Assembly: GCA_964633975.1 (NCBI GenBank)
Contig: CAZWKX010000007.1
Location: 1-64,000 of the forward strand
DNA: 64,000 bases
Origin: CAZWKX01 sp964633975
GTDB lineage: Bacteria > Actinomycetota > Acidimicrobiia > Spongiisociales > UBA11373
Direction: 5' to 3'
How positions within the stretch are numbered: the stretch's first letter is position 1; every line of letters starts with the position of its first letter. The notes beneath the pieces are model-generated. The model ran no database searches and had not been told where the DNA came from. It was given only the letters and a program-made list of their open reading frames with translations. The position numbers and the translations under genes are program-made. This document shows positions 51,298 to 60,716 of the stretch, in pieces.

Positions 51298-54123
51298 GTG
51301 TCGGCCGATGCCATCGTGATCAGGGGGGCGCGCGAACACAACCTGAAGAATGTGACGCTGGAGCTTCCGCGCGGCCGCCTCATCGTGTTCACCGGGCTCT
51401 CCGGGTCGGGGAAGTCGAGCCTGGCTTTCGACACGATCTATGCGGAAGGCCAGCGGCGCTACGTGGAGAGCCTGTCGGCGTACGCTCGCCAGTTCCTCGG
51501 CCAGATGGAGAAGCCCGACGTGGATTTCATCGAAGGGCTTTCGCCGGCGATTTCCATCGACCAGAAGACGGCATCACGCAATCCTCGTTCCACGGTGGGG
51601 ACCGTCACCGAAGTGCACGACTACCTACGTCTTCTCTATGCCCGCGCCGGCATACCGCATTGTCCCCAATGCGGGCGCCGCGTGGCCAGGCAGACCCCAC
51701 AGCAGATCGTCGATCAGATCCTCGAGCTCGGCGAGGGAACTCGTTTCGAGGTGCTCGCCCCGGTGGTGCGGGGCCGCAAGGGCGAGTACGAGTCGTTTCT
51801 GAAGGAGCTGAGCCGTGAGGGATTCAGCCGGGCCCGGATCGACGGAGCGGTGCGTGACCTCACCGAGGACATCCGGCTCGACCGTTATTACCAGCACACC
51901 ATCGAGGTGATCGTCGATCGCCTGGTGCGGCGCAACGGCATCGAGCGCCGGCTGACCGACTCGCTGGAGACGGCGTTGCGCCTGGCCGAGGGCGTGGCCC
52001 TGGTCGATGTCGTCGACGGGCCGAGCCTCGCCTTCAGCCAGCACCTCGCTTGTGAAGAGTGCGGACTTTCGTTCGATGAGCTGCAACCGCGTAACTTCTC
52101 GTTCAACAGCCCATACGGGGCATGTACTGCCTGCAACGGGATCGGCACCAGGTATCAGGTCGATTGGCATCTGGCCATTCCCGACGAGGAGCGCTCGCTG
52201 GCCGACGGCGCCATCCTTCCGTGGTCGGGGCGCCACCGGGGCATGTACTACCAGCGGCTCCTGGAGGGGCTGGCCGCCGAGTTCGGGTTCGACTTGGAGG
52301 CGCCGTTCGGGGAGCTGTCGGAGGAGCACCGCATCCTGGTGCTCGAGGGCAGCGGAGACCACCCCATCACGGTCTCGTACGTCAACCGCTTCGGACGGCT
52401 GCGCCGATATCAGACTATCTACGAGGGGCTCGTTCCCTTCCTCGCCAGGCGTCACGAGAGCGCCGACAGCGACGGAGCACGGGAGGCCTATCAGCAGTAC
52501 ATGCGTGAGGTCCCCTGCGACGCCTGCGAAGGCGCCCGCCTGAACCCGGTGGCGCTGGCGGTGACGGTGGGCGGGCTCAGCATTCACGAGCTGTCGTCGC
52601 TTTCACTGCGCCGGGCGCAGGAGAGACTCGAGAATCTGGAGCTGGACGAGCGCCGGACGAAGATCGCCGCCGCCGTGCTCAAAGAAGTCAAGGCCCGTCT
52701 GCGGTTCCTGCTCGACGTCGGGCTCGACTACTTGACCCTGTCGCGCAGTGCCGCCACCCTCGCCGGAGGGGAGGCGCAGCGCATCCGGCTCGCCACCCAG
52801 ATCGGGTCGGGGCTCGTCGGCGTGCTCTACATCCTCGATGAGCCCTCGATCGGGCTGCACCAACGTGACAACCGGCGCCTCATGGAGACCCTCTTGAGAC
52901 TGCGAGACCTGGGCAACACGGTCATCGTGGTGGAGCACGATGAGGAGACCATCCGCACCGCCGATCACATCGTGGACATCGGGCCGGGAGCCGGGGAGCG
53001 GGGCGGCCGCATCGTTGCCGAAGGTCCGGTCGATGCCATAGTGGGCGAGGAGACGTCGATAACCGGCGACTACCTGGCGGGGCGGCGGTCCGTCGCCGTT
53101 CCCGAAAGGCGACGGCTGGCCGGAGCCGGGTCGCTGTGGGTGCGCGGCGCCACCCAGCACAACCTGCAGAACATAGACGTGGAGTTCCCGCTGGGGATGT
53201 TCATAGCCGTGACCGGGGTCTCGGGCAGCGGCAAGTCGACGCTCGTCGAGGAGATCCTCGCTAGAGCGCTGCGGTTCGAGCTGTATCGCTCTCGAGAGCT
53301 GCCTGGTCGTCACCGGAGGGTCGAGGGCCTCGAACACATCGACAAGGCGATCGACATCGACCAATCGCCCATCGGCCGCACTCCGCGATCGAACGCGGCC
53401 ACCTATACGAAGGTCTTCGACCGCATCCGCACTCTCTTCGCCTCGACACCGGAGGCAAAGGCCCGGGGCTACAAGCCGGGCCGGTTCTCGTTCAACGTGG
53501 CGGGCGGGCGATGCGAGGGTTGCAGAGGGGACGGCACGATCAAGATCGAGATGCACTTCCTCCCCGACGTGTACATCCGCTGTGACCAGTGCAAGGGCAA
53601 GCGCTACAACCGAGAGACGCTTGGGGTGCTATGGAAAGGGCACAACATCTCGGACGTGCTGGACATGTCCGTGACCGAGGCGCTCGAGTTTTTCCGGAAT
53701 CAGCCTTCCATCGTGCGCATCCTCCAGACCCTCTACGACGTCGGCCTCGGCTACATCAAGCTTGGCCAGCCGGCGCCCACGCTGTCGGGTGGCGAGGCGC
53801 AGCGAGTGAAGCTGGCTTCCGAGCTGGGGAAACGGGCCACAGGCCGCACGCTCTACATACTCGATGAGCCCACCACGGGCCTGCACTTCGAAGACGTGCG
53901 CAAGCTGCTCGGCGTGCTGCAGCGCCTGGTCGACAGCGGGAACACGGTGGTCGTCATCGAGCACAACCTGGACGTGGTCAAGTCGGCCGACTGGATCATC
54001 GACCTGGGGCCCGAAGGCGGGGAGGAGGGCGGCAGAGTCGTGGCGGCAGGATCTCCGGAAGAGGTGGCTTCGGTGCCGGAGAGCTACACCGGCAAGTTCC
54101 TGCGCGAGGTGTTGGCGGTTTGA
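51298..54123 (+). CDS. uvrA: Excinuclease ABC subunit A
   Basis: DNA damage sensor ATPase with two ABC modules. From GTG 51298 it has 941 residues: GLSGSGKSSLAFDT and GVSGSGKSTLVEE (Walker A), zinc-finger cysteines (CPQCGRR; CEECG..CTACNGIG; CEGCRGDG..CDQCKGKRYN), signatures LAGGEAQRIRLA and LSGGEAQRVKLA, and Walker B ILDEPSIGLH and ILDEPTTGLH. The start is chosen by the ribosome site and because the upstream ATG lies in the -10 box. Its stop overlaps the TTG of the methyltransferase gene (TTGA). Confidence 0.97.
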   Translation: MSADAIVIRGAREHNLKNVTLELPRGRLIVFTGLSGSGKSSLAFDTIYAEGQRRYVESLSAYARQFLGQMEKPDVDFIEGLSPAISIDQKTASRNPRSTVGTVTEVHDYLRLLYARAGIPHCPQCGRRVARQTPQQIVDQILELGEGTRFEVLAPVVRGRKGEYESFLKELSREGFSRARIDGAVRDLTEDIRLDRYYQHTIEVIVDRLVRRNGIERRLTDSLETALRLAEGVALVDVVDGPSLAFSQHLACEECGLSFDELQPRNFSFNSPYGACTACNGIGTRYQVDWHLAIPDEERSLADGAILPWSGRHRGMYYQRLLEGLAAEFGFDLEAPFGELSEEHRILVLEGSGDHPITVSYVNRFGRLRRYQTIYEGLVPFLARRHESADSDGAREAYQQYMREVPCDACEGARLNPVALAVTVGGLSIHELSSLSLRRAQERLENLELDERRTKIAAAVLKEVKARLRFLLDVGLDYLTLSRSAATLAGGEAQRIRLATQIGSGLVGVLYILDEPSIGLHQRDNRRLMETLLRLRDLGNTVIVVEHDEETIRTADHIVDIGPGAGERGGRIVAEGPVDAIVGEETSITGDYLAGRRSVAVPERRRLAGAGSLWVRGATQHNLQNIDVEFPLGMFIAVTGVSGSGKSTLVEEILARALRFELYRSRELPGRHRRVEGLEHIDKAIDIDQSPIGRTPRSNAATYTKVFDRIRTLFASTPEAKARGYKPGRFSFNVAGGRCEGCRGDGTIKIEMHFLPDVYIRCDQCKGKRYNRETLGVLWKGHNISDVLDMSVTEALEFFRNQPSIVRILQTLYDVGLGYIKLGQPAPTLSGGEAQRVKLASELGKRATGRTLYILDEPTTGLHFEDVRKLLGVLQRLVDSGNTVVVIEHNLDVVKSADWIIDLGPEGGEEGGRVVAAGSPEEVASVPESYTGKFLREVLAV

Positions 54124-54821
54124 GCTGGGGGGACGATCTCGCCGGATGGTGGCTGGAGGAGGTTTTGTCGGATCCCGCATACGGCGACGAGGTCGTGCCT
54201 CTCGCCCTCGAGGTGCTGCAGCCGGAGAGCGGCCGTCGCTACCTCGATCTCGGATGCGGCGACGGCCGTCTCATGCGGGTGGTGGGAGACGCAGGGGCCG
54301 TCGCTTTCGGATGCGACGTCTCCGGCCGACTGGCCGAGCTGGCGTCGCGCTTCGGCCCCAGCGTCGTGTGCCGGCTTCCCGATCTGAGCTGGGCGAAGCC
54401 GCAATCGTTCGACGGGGCGTACGCCGTATTGGTGCTCGAACACGTCGAGGATGCAGCGGCCTTCTTCGGCGCCGTGGCTTCCACGGTCCGTGCCGGAGGC
54501 GTGCTGGCGCTGGTGGCGAACCATCCGGCGTTTACCGCGCCCGAGTCGGGTCCGGTGATCGACCCGTCGGACGGGGAGGTCACGTGGCGCTGGGGTTCAT
54601 ATCTCGACCGCGGCAGCACGAGGGAGCCGGCCGGGGAGGGGCACGTGGTGTTCCACCACCGGCCGCTGGGCCGCTTGCTCAGCGAGGCGGCCGACGCCGG
54701 TTGGTCGCTGGTGCGCATGGTCGAGCGGGGCGTTTCCCCGACCCGGGCCGACAGGGACCGTCTCCTCGATCGGCAGCGGCACGTGCCGCGTCTGCTGGGA
54801 GTCCGCTGGACCCGCCGCTGA
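54120..54821 (+). CDS. Class I SAM-dependent methyltransferase
   Basis: The 233-residue protein has the SAM-binding motif YLDLGCGDGRLMRV near residue 41, an acidic motif II (FGCDVSG), and LVLEHVEDAAAFFGAV after strand 4, typical of methyltransferase_11/25 enzymes. The substrate is unknown; a role in repair is suggested only by its place between uvrA and uvrC. The TTG start overlaps the uvrA stop, so it is translationally coupled. Confidence 0.85.
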   Translation: MSWGDDLAGWWLEEVLSDPAYGDEVVPLALEVLQPESGRRYLDLGCGDGRLMRVVGDAGAVAFGCDVSGRLAELASRFGPSVVCRLPDLSWAKPQSFDGAYAVLVLEHVEDAAAFFGAVASTVRAGGVLALVANHPAFTAPESGPVIDPSDGEVTWRWGSYLDRGSTREPAGEGHVVFHHRPLGRLLSEAADAGWSLVRMVERGVSPTRADRDRLLDRQRHVPRLLGVRWTRR

Positions 54822-54916
54822 GCACCTCGGCGGCTCGAGCGGGTCTGTGCCTAGCGCGGCCGGAGGCCGGCCGCCGGGGTGTCGTCGGCAGCGCGGAACT
54901 GGGCGGAGCCGGGCGG

Positions 54917-54922
54917 TACGCT
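54917..54922 (+). promoter_or_regulatory. -10 box of a leaderless transcript (uvrC)
   Basis: TACGCT ends 9 nt before ATG 54932, at the longer end of the range seen here. Confidence 0.45.
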
Positions 54923-54931
54923 GCGGGAACG

Positions 54932-56770
54932 ATGCTGCGCCGGCCTGCACCTTCGGAGATTCCCGACCGCCCCGGGGCGTATCTCTTCCGGGATGGCCAC
55001 GGCGAGGTGCTCTACGTGGGCAAGGCGAAATCGCTGCGCAAGCGGCTTTCCGCCTACTTCGGCTCGGACCTGGCTGCTCGCACCCAGGCCATGGTCGAGG
55101 CGGCGGCTTTCACCGAATGGATCGTCACCGAGAACGAGGTGGAGGCGCTGATGGTGGAGTACAGCCTCATCCAGAAGCACCGGCCCCGGTTCAACATCCG
55201 GCTGCGCGACGACAAGAGCTACCCGTTCCTGGCCATCACCCGCAGCGAGGAATGGCCGCGGGCGACCGTGATGCGGGGCAAGCGGCTCAAGGGGACGCAG
55301 TACTTGGGCCCCTACGCCCATGCCTACGCCATCCGCGAGACGCTCGATCTGCTGTTGCGCACATTCCCCGTGCGAACCTGCTCGAACGCCAAGTACAAGC
55401 GGCACGTCTCGGAGGGCCGGCCCTGCCTCCTTTTTCACATCGAGCGCTGCTGTGCGCCGTGTATCGGGGAGGTCACGCCGGAGGCGTACGCCGAGTACGT
55501 CGACGGACTGGCGGAGTTCCTCGGCGGCAGCGGCGACGAGATGGTGGCACGTCTGGAGGCCGAGATGGGCCGGGCCGCCGAGTCGCTGGCCTTCGAGCGT
55601 GCCGCCCGCCTGCGCGACCAGTTGGGCTCGTTGCGCAAGGCGCTGGCCCGGCAGGAGGCGGTGACGACGAGCCGCGAGGATTTCGATCTGCTCGGATTGG
55701 CCGAGAGTGAGCTCGAGGCCGCGCTAGCCGTTCTCAACGTGCGGCGGGGTCGTATCACCGGCCGCAGGGTGGCGCTGCTCGACAAGGTCGAGGAGGTGAC
55801 GAGCGCGCAGCTCGTGGCGCGGCTTCTCGGCCACGTGTACGGGTCCGAGGAGCCGCCTCCGCAGGTGCTCACCCGCGAGCTTCCGGAGGACACCGAGTTG
55901 TGGGAGGAGTGGCTGGGAGAACGTAGAGGCTCGAAGGTGTCACTTCGTGTGCCTCGGCGCGGGGCCAAGCGGCATCTTCTCGAGACGGCAGAGGCGAATG
56001 CGGCCGAGGAGCTGGCCCGCTCGCGTCTGCGCCGCCACCGGGATCACGATGCTCGCGCCCGAGCGCTCCGGAGCCTGGAGGAGGCGCTCGGGCTCCCGGA
56101 GCCACCACTTCGGATCGAGGCCTTCGATGTTTCCACCCTCCAGGGCTCCGACACGGTGGGATCGATGGTGGTCATGGAGGACGGCCTTCCCCGGCGCAGC
56201 GAGTATCGGCGCTTCAAGATCCGCGAGGTGGTTGGCCAGGACGACTTCGCCGCCTTGGAGGAGGTACTGCGCCGGCGTCTGAAGGCGTATCTGCACGAGC
56301 GGGAGCTGCCTGTGGAGGAAAGGGGCCGGTTCGCCTACCCGCCGTCGCTGCTGCTCGTGGACGGCGGAGCGGGACAGGTGTCCCGGGCGGTGAAGGTGGT
56401 TCGGGAGCTCGGGCTCACGATCCCGGTCGCAGGCCTGGCTAAGCGTATGGAAGAGGTCTATCTGCCCGGACGCAGCGAGCCCCTTCGCATCCCCCGGGGC
56501 GAAGAGGCCCTATACCTGCTGCAGCGGGTGCGCGACGAGGCGCACCGGTTTGCCGTGACATACCACCGAACGGTCCGGGGACGTCGTATGGTGGATTCCG
56601 TCCTCGACGCAGTTCCGGGCGTCGGTCCGGCACGCAAGAAGGCGCTGTTGCGCAAGTTCGGGTCTTTGAAGCGTCTGCACGAGGCGACGTTGGAGGACTT
56701 GAGCGAGGTAGTCCCCGCCGCCGTGGCCGAGTCGATCAGGAATCGGCTCGGGGGCGGCCCAGGGGAATGA
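54932..56770 (+). CDS. uvrC: Excinuclease ABC subunit C
   Basis: Makes both incisions around lesions. The 612-residue protein (ATG 54932; an open frame continues upstream through other genes) has the GIY-YIG domain (GAYLFRDGHGEVLYVGKAKSLRKRL), a UVR domain near 200-235, the RNase H-like domain (IEAFDVSTLQGSDTVGSMVV, DGGAGQVSRA) and C-terminal helix-hairpin-helix motifs (DAVPGVGPARKKALL). Cysteines CSNAKY and CLLFHIERCCAPC fit the family's iron-sulfur ligands. It overlaps rapZ by 4 nt, as usual in actinobacteria. Confidence 0.97.
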   Translation: MLRRPAPSEIPDRPGAYLFRDGHGEVLYVGKAKSLRKRLSAYFGSDLAARTQAMVEAAAFTEWIVTENEVEALMVEYSLIQKHRPRFNIRLRDDKSYPFLAITRSEEWPRATVMRGKRLKGTQYLGPYAHAYAIRETLDLLLRTFPVRTCSNAKYKRHVSEGRPCLLFHIERCCAPCIGEVTPEAYAEYVDGLAEFLGGSGDEMVARLEAEMGRAAESLAFERAARLRDQLGSLRKALARQEAVTTSREDFDLLGLAESELEAALAVLNVRRGRITGRRVALLDKVEEVTSAQLVARLLGHVYGSEEPPPQVLTRELPEDTELWEEWLGERRGSKVSLRVPRRGAKRHLLETAEANAAEELARSRLRRHRDHDARARALRSLEEALGLPEPPLRIEAFDVSTLQGSDTVGSMVVMEDGLPRRSEYRRFKIREVVGQDDFAALEEVLRRRLKAYLHERELPVEERGRFAYPPSLLLVDGGAGQVSRAVKVVRELGLTIPVAGLAKRMEEVYLPGRSEPLRIPRGEEALYLLQRVRDEAHRFAVTYHRTVRGRRMVDSVLDAVPGVGPARKKALLRKFGSLKRLHEATLEDLSEVVPAAVAESIRNRLGGGPGE

Positions 56771-57657
56771 CCGGACGCGGAAGGACCGAGATGGCGGAGA
56801 AGCCGCAGCTAGTCGTGATCACCGGCATGTCCGGCGCGGGCCGCTCGTTGGCCGGCAAGGCGCTCGAGGACATCGGTTTTTTCGTGATCGACAACCTGCC
56901 GGCGAACCTGATCTCGCAAGTGGTGGGGCAGGCCGACCTGGCCGTGGACACGCGTCGACGGCAGCTGGCTGTTGCCGTCGATACCCGGGGTGGTCTCTCC
57001 TTCGACGAGCTGGAAGAGGTGTTGCTAGTGCTCGACGTCGAGGGTGTGCCGACGACGCTGCTGTTCCTGGACGCAGAAGATGAGGTCCTCGAGGCGCGCT
57101 TCGCCGAGTCGCGGCGGCCGCATCCCGTGGAGGCGCCCACTCTGGCCGAGTCGATCGCGCTGGAGCGGCGAGCTCTCGAGGATCTCAGGGGTGAGGCGGA
57201 TGTCGTGATCGACACATCGGATCTCAGCGTGCACGAGCTGCGCGACGCCATCGGCGAGGTGTTCGCAGGAGAGCGTCCGCGAAGGCCGCTGCGGGTGGCG
57301 GTGACGTCGTTCGGCTTCAAGCACGGCGTTCCGCGGGTCGTGGACCTGTTGTTCGATGTTCGTTTTCTGCCCAACCCGCATTGGGACGCGACGCTGCGTC
57401 CGCTGACCGGGCTCGATCTGCCGGTGCGCGAGTTCGTCATGGCTCATGAGGACACGGCCTCGTTCTTGGAGCGGGTGCGTTCGCTGCTCGACTTCCTCCT
57501 TCCTCGCTACGAAAAGGAGGGGAAGTCCTACCTGGCCGTCGGGGTCGGCTGTACCGGAGGGCGCCACCGTTCGGTGGTGCTTGCCGAGGAGCTGGGGTCG
57601 TGGCTCGCCGAGCGCGACGTCGACGTCAGTGTTCGCCACAGGGACATGGGGCGATGA
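56767..57657 (+). CDS. rapZ: RNase adapter protein / P-loop ATPase RapZ (YvcJ)
   Basis: Nucleotide-binding protein; in E. coli it adapts GlmZ small RNA to RNase E, while in Gram-positives its role is less clear. The 296-residue product has the Walker A form GMSGAGRS at 20-27 (Arg in place of Lys, common in actinobacteria), GFFVIDNLP, and the C-terminal domain with SFGFKHGVPR, DVRFLPNP and VGVGCTGGRHRSV. A shorter start at ATG 56791 is possible. It is coupled to uvrC and yvcK by 4-nt overlaps. Confidence 0.94.
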   Translation: MTGRGRTEMAEKPQLVVITGMSGAGRSLAGKALEDIGFFVIDNLPANLISQVVGQADLAVDTRRRQLAVAVDTRGGLSFDELEEVLLVLDVEGVPTTLLFLDAEDEVLEARFAESRRPHPVEAPTLAESIALERRALEDLRGEADVVIDTSDLSVHELRDAIGEVFAGERPRRPLRVAVTSFGFKHGVPRVVDLLFDVRFLPNPHWDATLRPLTGLDLPVREFVMAHEDTASFLERVRSLLDFLLPRYEKEGKSYLAVGVGCTGGRHRSVVLAEELGSWLAERDVDVSVRHRDMGR

Positions 57658-58619
57658 GCGAGCTGCTGGTCGAGCCGCTCCTGGAGGATCTGGGCTTGGA
57701 CTACGAAGGTCTTCACGTGGTTGCGATCGGGGGCGGGCACGGTCTGGCTCAGGCGCTGTTGGCGGTGCAGGACTACGCGGACGTGATCACCGCCGTCGTC
57801 AACGTGGCCGACGACGGCGGTTCCTCGGGCCGGCTGGCACCGGCTCTGGGCATCCCGCCGCCCGGCGACATCAGACGGGCGCTGCTGGCCTTGAGCCCCG
57901 AGGAGACGCTCTGGCGCCGCCTGCTCGAGTATCGGTTCGAAGCCGGCGATGTGGCCGGCCATTCCCTGGGCAACCTGATCTTGGCCGCGCTCGCCGAGTT
58001 CTCCGGAAGCTTCGCCGACGCGCTGCGCACCGCGGGGCGCCTTCTGGAAGCCAAGGGTCAGGTGGTGCCGGTCAGTCCCGAGCCCCTGCACTTGGAGGCC
58101 ACAATCGATGGGGTCGACGTGATCGGGCAAGTGGCCGTGGCCCAGGCGCGGGGAACGCTAGAAGAGCTTCGACTGCTGCCGCAAGGTGCGCCGGCGTGCA
58201 CGGAGGCCCTGGAGGCCATCAGCGACGCCGATCAGATCGTCATCGGGCCAGGTAGCCTCTTCACCTCACTGGCCTCCTGCCTCAAGGTGTCGGGTGTCGC
58301 CGAGGCGATGAACGCGTCGGAGGCCCAGGTGATCTACGTGTGCAACCTCACCACCCAGGACGGCGAGACTCTAGGCATGGACGCCGTCGATCACGTCGAG
58401 GCGCTCATTCACCACGCCGGTATCGACACGCCCGATGTCGTCGTCGCCAACGACGGCTCCTTTGTGGTTCCCGAGACCGTGGAGGCGGTTCGAGCCGACG
58501 GGGAGCGCCTGGAGGGTCTCGGAGTTCGTTTGGAGATGGGGGACCTGGCCGATCCGACGGCCGACTGGCCGCAGCACGATCCGGCCCGTCTGGGAGCGAT
58601 CCTGCGGCGGCTAGCGTGA
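57654..58619 (+). CDS. YvcK/CofD-like UPF0052 protein
   Basis: GluM/YvcK-family protein needed in Bacillus and mycobacteria (CuvA) for growth on gluconeogenic sources and cell-wall control; it resembles CofD transferases and binds UDP-sugars. The 321-residue product (ATG 57654) has VVAIGGGHGLAQAL, NVADDGGSSGRL, GDIRRALLAL, LGNLILAALAE and IVIGPGSLFTSL. Tightly coupled to rapZ. The usual next gene whiA is missing; pgk follows after 25 bp. Confidence 0.93.
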   Translation: MSELLVEPLLEDLGLDYEGLHVVAIGGGHGLAQALLAVQDYADVITAVVNVADDGGSSGRLAPALGIPPPGDIRRALLALSPEETLWRRLLEYRFEAGDVAGHSLGNLILAALAEFSGSFADALRTAGRLLEAKGQVVPVSPEPLHLEATIDGVDVIGQVAVAQARGTLEELRLLPQGAPACTEALEAISDADQIVIGPGSLFTSLASCLKVSGVAEAMNASEAQVIYVCNLTTQDGETLGMDAVDHVEALIHHAGIDTPDVVVANDGSFVVPETVEAVRADGERLEGLGVRLEMGDLADPTADWPQHDPARLGAILRRLA

Positions 58620-58644
58620 GGCCGGGCCCAGCCGAGGAGATGGT

Positions 58645-59832
58645 GTGTTCAGATTCCAGACGCTCGACGATCTCGAGGTAGGCGGCCACACCGTGCTGGT
58701 GCGGGCCGACCTCAATGTCCCGTTGGAGGACGGTGAGGTGGGCGACGACTACCGAATCCGCTCGAGCCTGCCCACCATCCAAGAACTTCGTGAGAGGGGC
58801 GCCTCGGTCGTGGTCTGCAGCCACCTCGGGAAACCCAAGGGTATCGACCCGGCGCTCTCACTGGCTCCGGTCGCGGCGCGTATGGGCCAGCTGGGTGGCT
58901 TTGCCGTGTGCAGCGCGTCCGATGTGGCCGGCGAAGGGGCCCGAGCCGCCATCGCGGGTGCGGGCCCCGGCGAGGTCGTCCTTCTCGAGAACACACGTTT
59001 TGAGGGAGGGGAGACTCAAAACGATCCGGCTCTGGCCGACGCCTTGGCCGGATTGGCCGGCCTTTTCGTGCTCGATGCCTTTGGATCGGCTCACCGGGCG
59101 CACGCGTCCACCGTCGGCGTCGCGGAGCGACTTCCCTCTGCGGCAGGCCGGCTGATGGTGGCCGAGATCGAGGCTTTCGCCCGGCTGCTCCACGACCCGG
59201 ATCGTCCGTATGTGGTCCTGCTCGGCGGGGCCAAGGTGTCGGACAAACTCGGGGTGATACGGGCCCTGTTGCCCAAGGTGGACGTCATGCTCGTCGGCGG
59301 GGCTATGTGTTTCACCCTGCTCGCCGCCGAGGGCTACGACATAGGGGACTCCATGGTGGAGCCCGACAGGATCGAGGAGGTCGGAGAAGTGCTGGCCGGG
59401 GAATCCGGCGCCCGCATCACTCTGCCACTCGACCTTGTCGTCGCCGACGGCTTCGAAGAGCACGCCGCTCACCGGGTGGTTCCGGCAACCGAGATCCCGG
59501 ATGGCACCATGGGCCTAGATATCGGACCGGAGACGGTTGAGCGTTTCTCGTCGATCATCGCCGGCTGCGATACCCTGTTCTGGAACGGGCCAATGGGGAA
59601 GTTCGAGTGGGAGGCTTTCGCCGCCGGCACCGTTGGAGTGGCACGGGCAGTGTCCGCCGCCGAGGCCTACACCGTCGCCGGAGGGGGCGACAGCGTGGCC
59701 GCACTCCGGTCGTTCGGCATGGAGGGCTCGGTCTCGCATCTCTCCACCGGCGGAGGCGCCGGCCTGGAGCTGCTCGAGAAGGGGACGCTGCCCGGCATCG
59801 ATGTTCTCGAGAGGTGGTGTGATGGCCCGTAA
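58645..59832 (+). CDS. pgk: Phosphoglycerate kinase
   Basis: Interconverts 1,3-bisphosphoglycerate and 3-phosphoglycerate with ADP/ATP. The 395-residue protein has VLVRADLNVPL, VVCSHLGKPKG, LLENTRFEGGE, LLGGAKVSDKLGV, FWNGPMGKFEWEAF and GGGDSVAAL. GTG 58645 has GAGGAG about six bases upstream. Overlaps tpiA by 11 nt. The gap gene normally before it is absent. Confidence 0.97.
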   Translation: MFRFQTLDDLEVGGHTVLVRADLNVPLEDGEVGDDYRIRSSLPTIQELRERGASVVVCSHLGKPKGIDPALSLAPVAARMGQLGGFAVCSASDVAGEGARAAIAGAGPGEVVLLENTRFEGGETQNDPALADALAGLAGLFVLDAFGSAHRAHASTVGVAERLPSAAGRLMVAEIEAFARLLHDPDRPYVVLLGGAKVSDKLGVIRALLPKVDVMLVGGAMCFTLLAAEGYDIGDSMVEPDRIEEVGEVLAGESGARITLPLDLVVADGFEEHAAHRVVPATEIPDGTMGLDIGPETVERFSSIIAGCDTLFWNGPMGKFEWEAFAAGTVGVARAVSAAEAYTVAGGGDSVAALRSFGMEGSVSHLSTGGGAGLELLEKGTLPGIDVLERWCDGP

Positions 59833-60592
59833 GGACCTCATGGCAGGCAACTGGAAGATGAACTCCACTCATCTGGAAGCCATCCAGATGGTGCAGAAGC
59901 TGGGCTACCGTCTCGACCCGGCGGACTACGAGCGGGTCGATGTGGTGGTGTGTCCGCCTTTCACCGCTCTGCGATCGGTGCAGACGGTCATCGAAAGCGA
60001 CTATCTGCCGATTCAACTCGGCGCGCAGAACGTCCACTGGGAGAAGTCGGGTGCGTTCACCGGCGAGGTGTCACCGCCGATGCTGGCCCGGCTGGGGGTG
60101 AAGTGGGTGATCGTCGGGCATTCGGAGCGCCGCCAGCTGTTCGGCGAGGACGACGAGGCGGTGGCCCGTAAGCTGCGCGCCGTGCTGGAGCACGGGATGA
60201 CGCCCATCGTCGCGGTGGGGGAGACGCTGGAGCAGCGCGAGGAGGGCATCACCGAGGAGATCGTCGGGGCTCAGCTGCACGCGGCCCTGGACGGGCTCGA
60301 CGCCGGCACGGTGGCTTCCCTGGTGGTTGCCTACGAGCCCATTTGGGCCATCGGCACGGGCCGGACGGCCAGCGACGATCAGGCCGCCGAGGCCATCGGC
60401 TTCCTGCGGGGCCGGGTTGCCGAGGCCTGGGGTAAAGATACGGCGGAGCGGGTGCGCATCCTGTACGGCGGTTCGGTGAACCCGGGCAACATTGCCGGCC
60501 TGATGGCGAAGCGGGACATCGACGGTGGCCTCGTCGGGGGAGCTTCTCTGGACCCGGACAAGTTCGCCGCCATCGTGCGCTATTGGATGTAG
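59822..60592 (+). CDS. tpiA: Triose-phosphate isomerase
   Basis: Interconverts dihydroxyacetone phosphate and glyceraldehyde 3-phosphate. The 256-residue TIM barrel (ATG 59822, inside the pgk 3' end) has catalytic Lys12 (NWKMN), His100 (VGHSERR) and Glu172 (YEPIWAIGTG), and the phosphate-binding YGGSVNPGN. The frame upstream is open only within pgk. Confidence 0.97.
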   Translation: MARKDLMAGNWKMNSTHLEAIQMVQKLGYRLDPADYERVDVVVCPPFTALRSVQTVIESDYLPIQLGAQNVHWEKSGAFTGEVSPPMLARLGVKWVIVGHSERRQLFGEDDEAVARKLRAVLEHGMTPIVAVGETLEQREEGITEEIVGAQLHAALDGLDAGTVASLVVAYEPIWAIGTGRTASDDQAAEAIGFLRGRVAEAWGKDTAERVRILYGGSVNPGNIAGLMAKRDIDGGLVGGASLDPDKFAAIVRYWM

Positions 60593-60716
60593 CGAACGGC
60601 GGTGGTACCGGTCGCAGAATGAGATCGGTCGGCTCCCGGGGCCGCTACTACGACCGGGCCGAGATCGGCCTTGACCTGGGGAAGCATGCCCTTCGGACGG
60701 TCGAGACCGCCACGCC

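Noticed and set aside
51237..51300. A LexA/SOS operator before uvrA.
   Set aside because: No GAAC-N4-GTTC-like (actinobacterial) or CTG-N10-CAG palindrome was recognised in the short upstream region.
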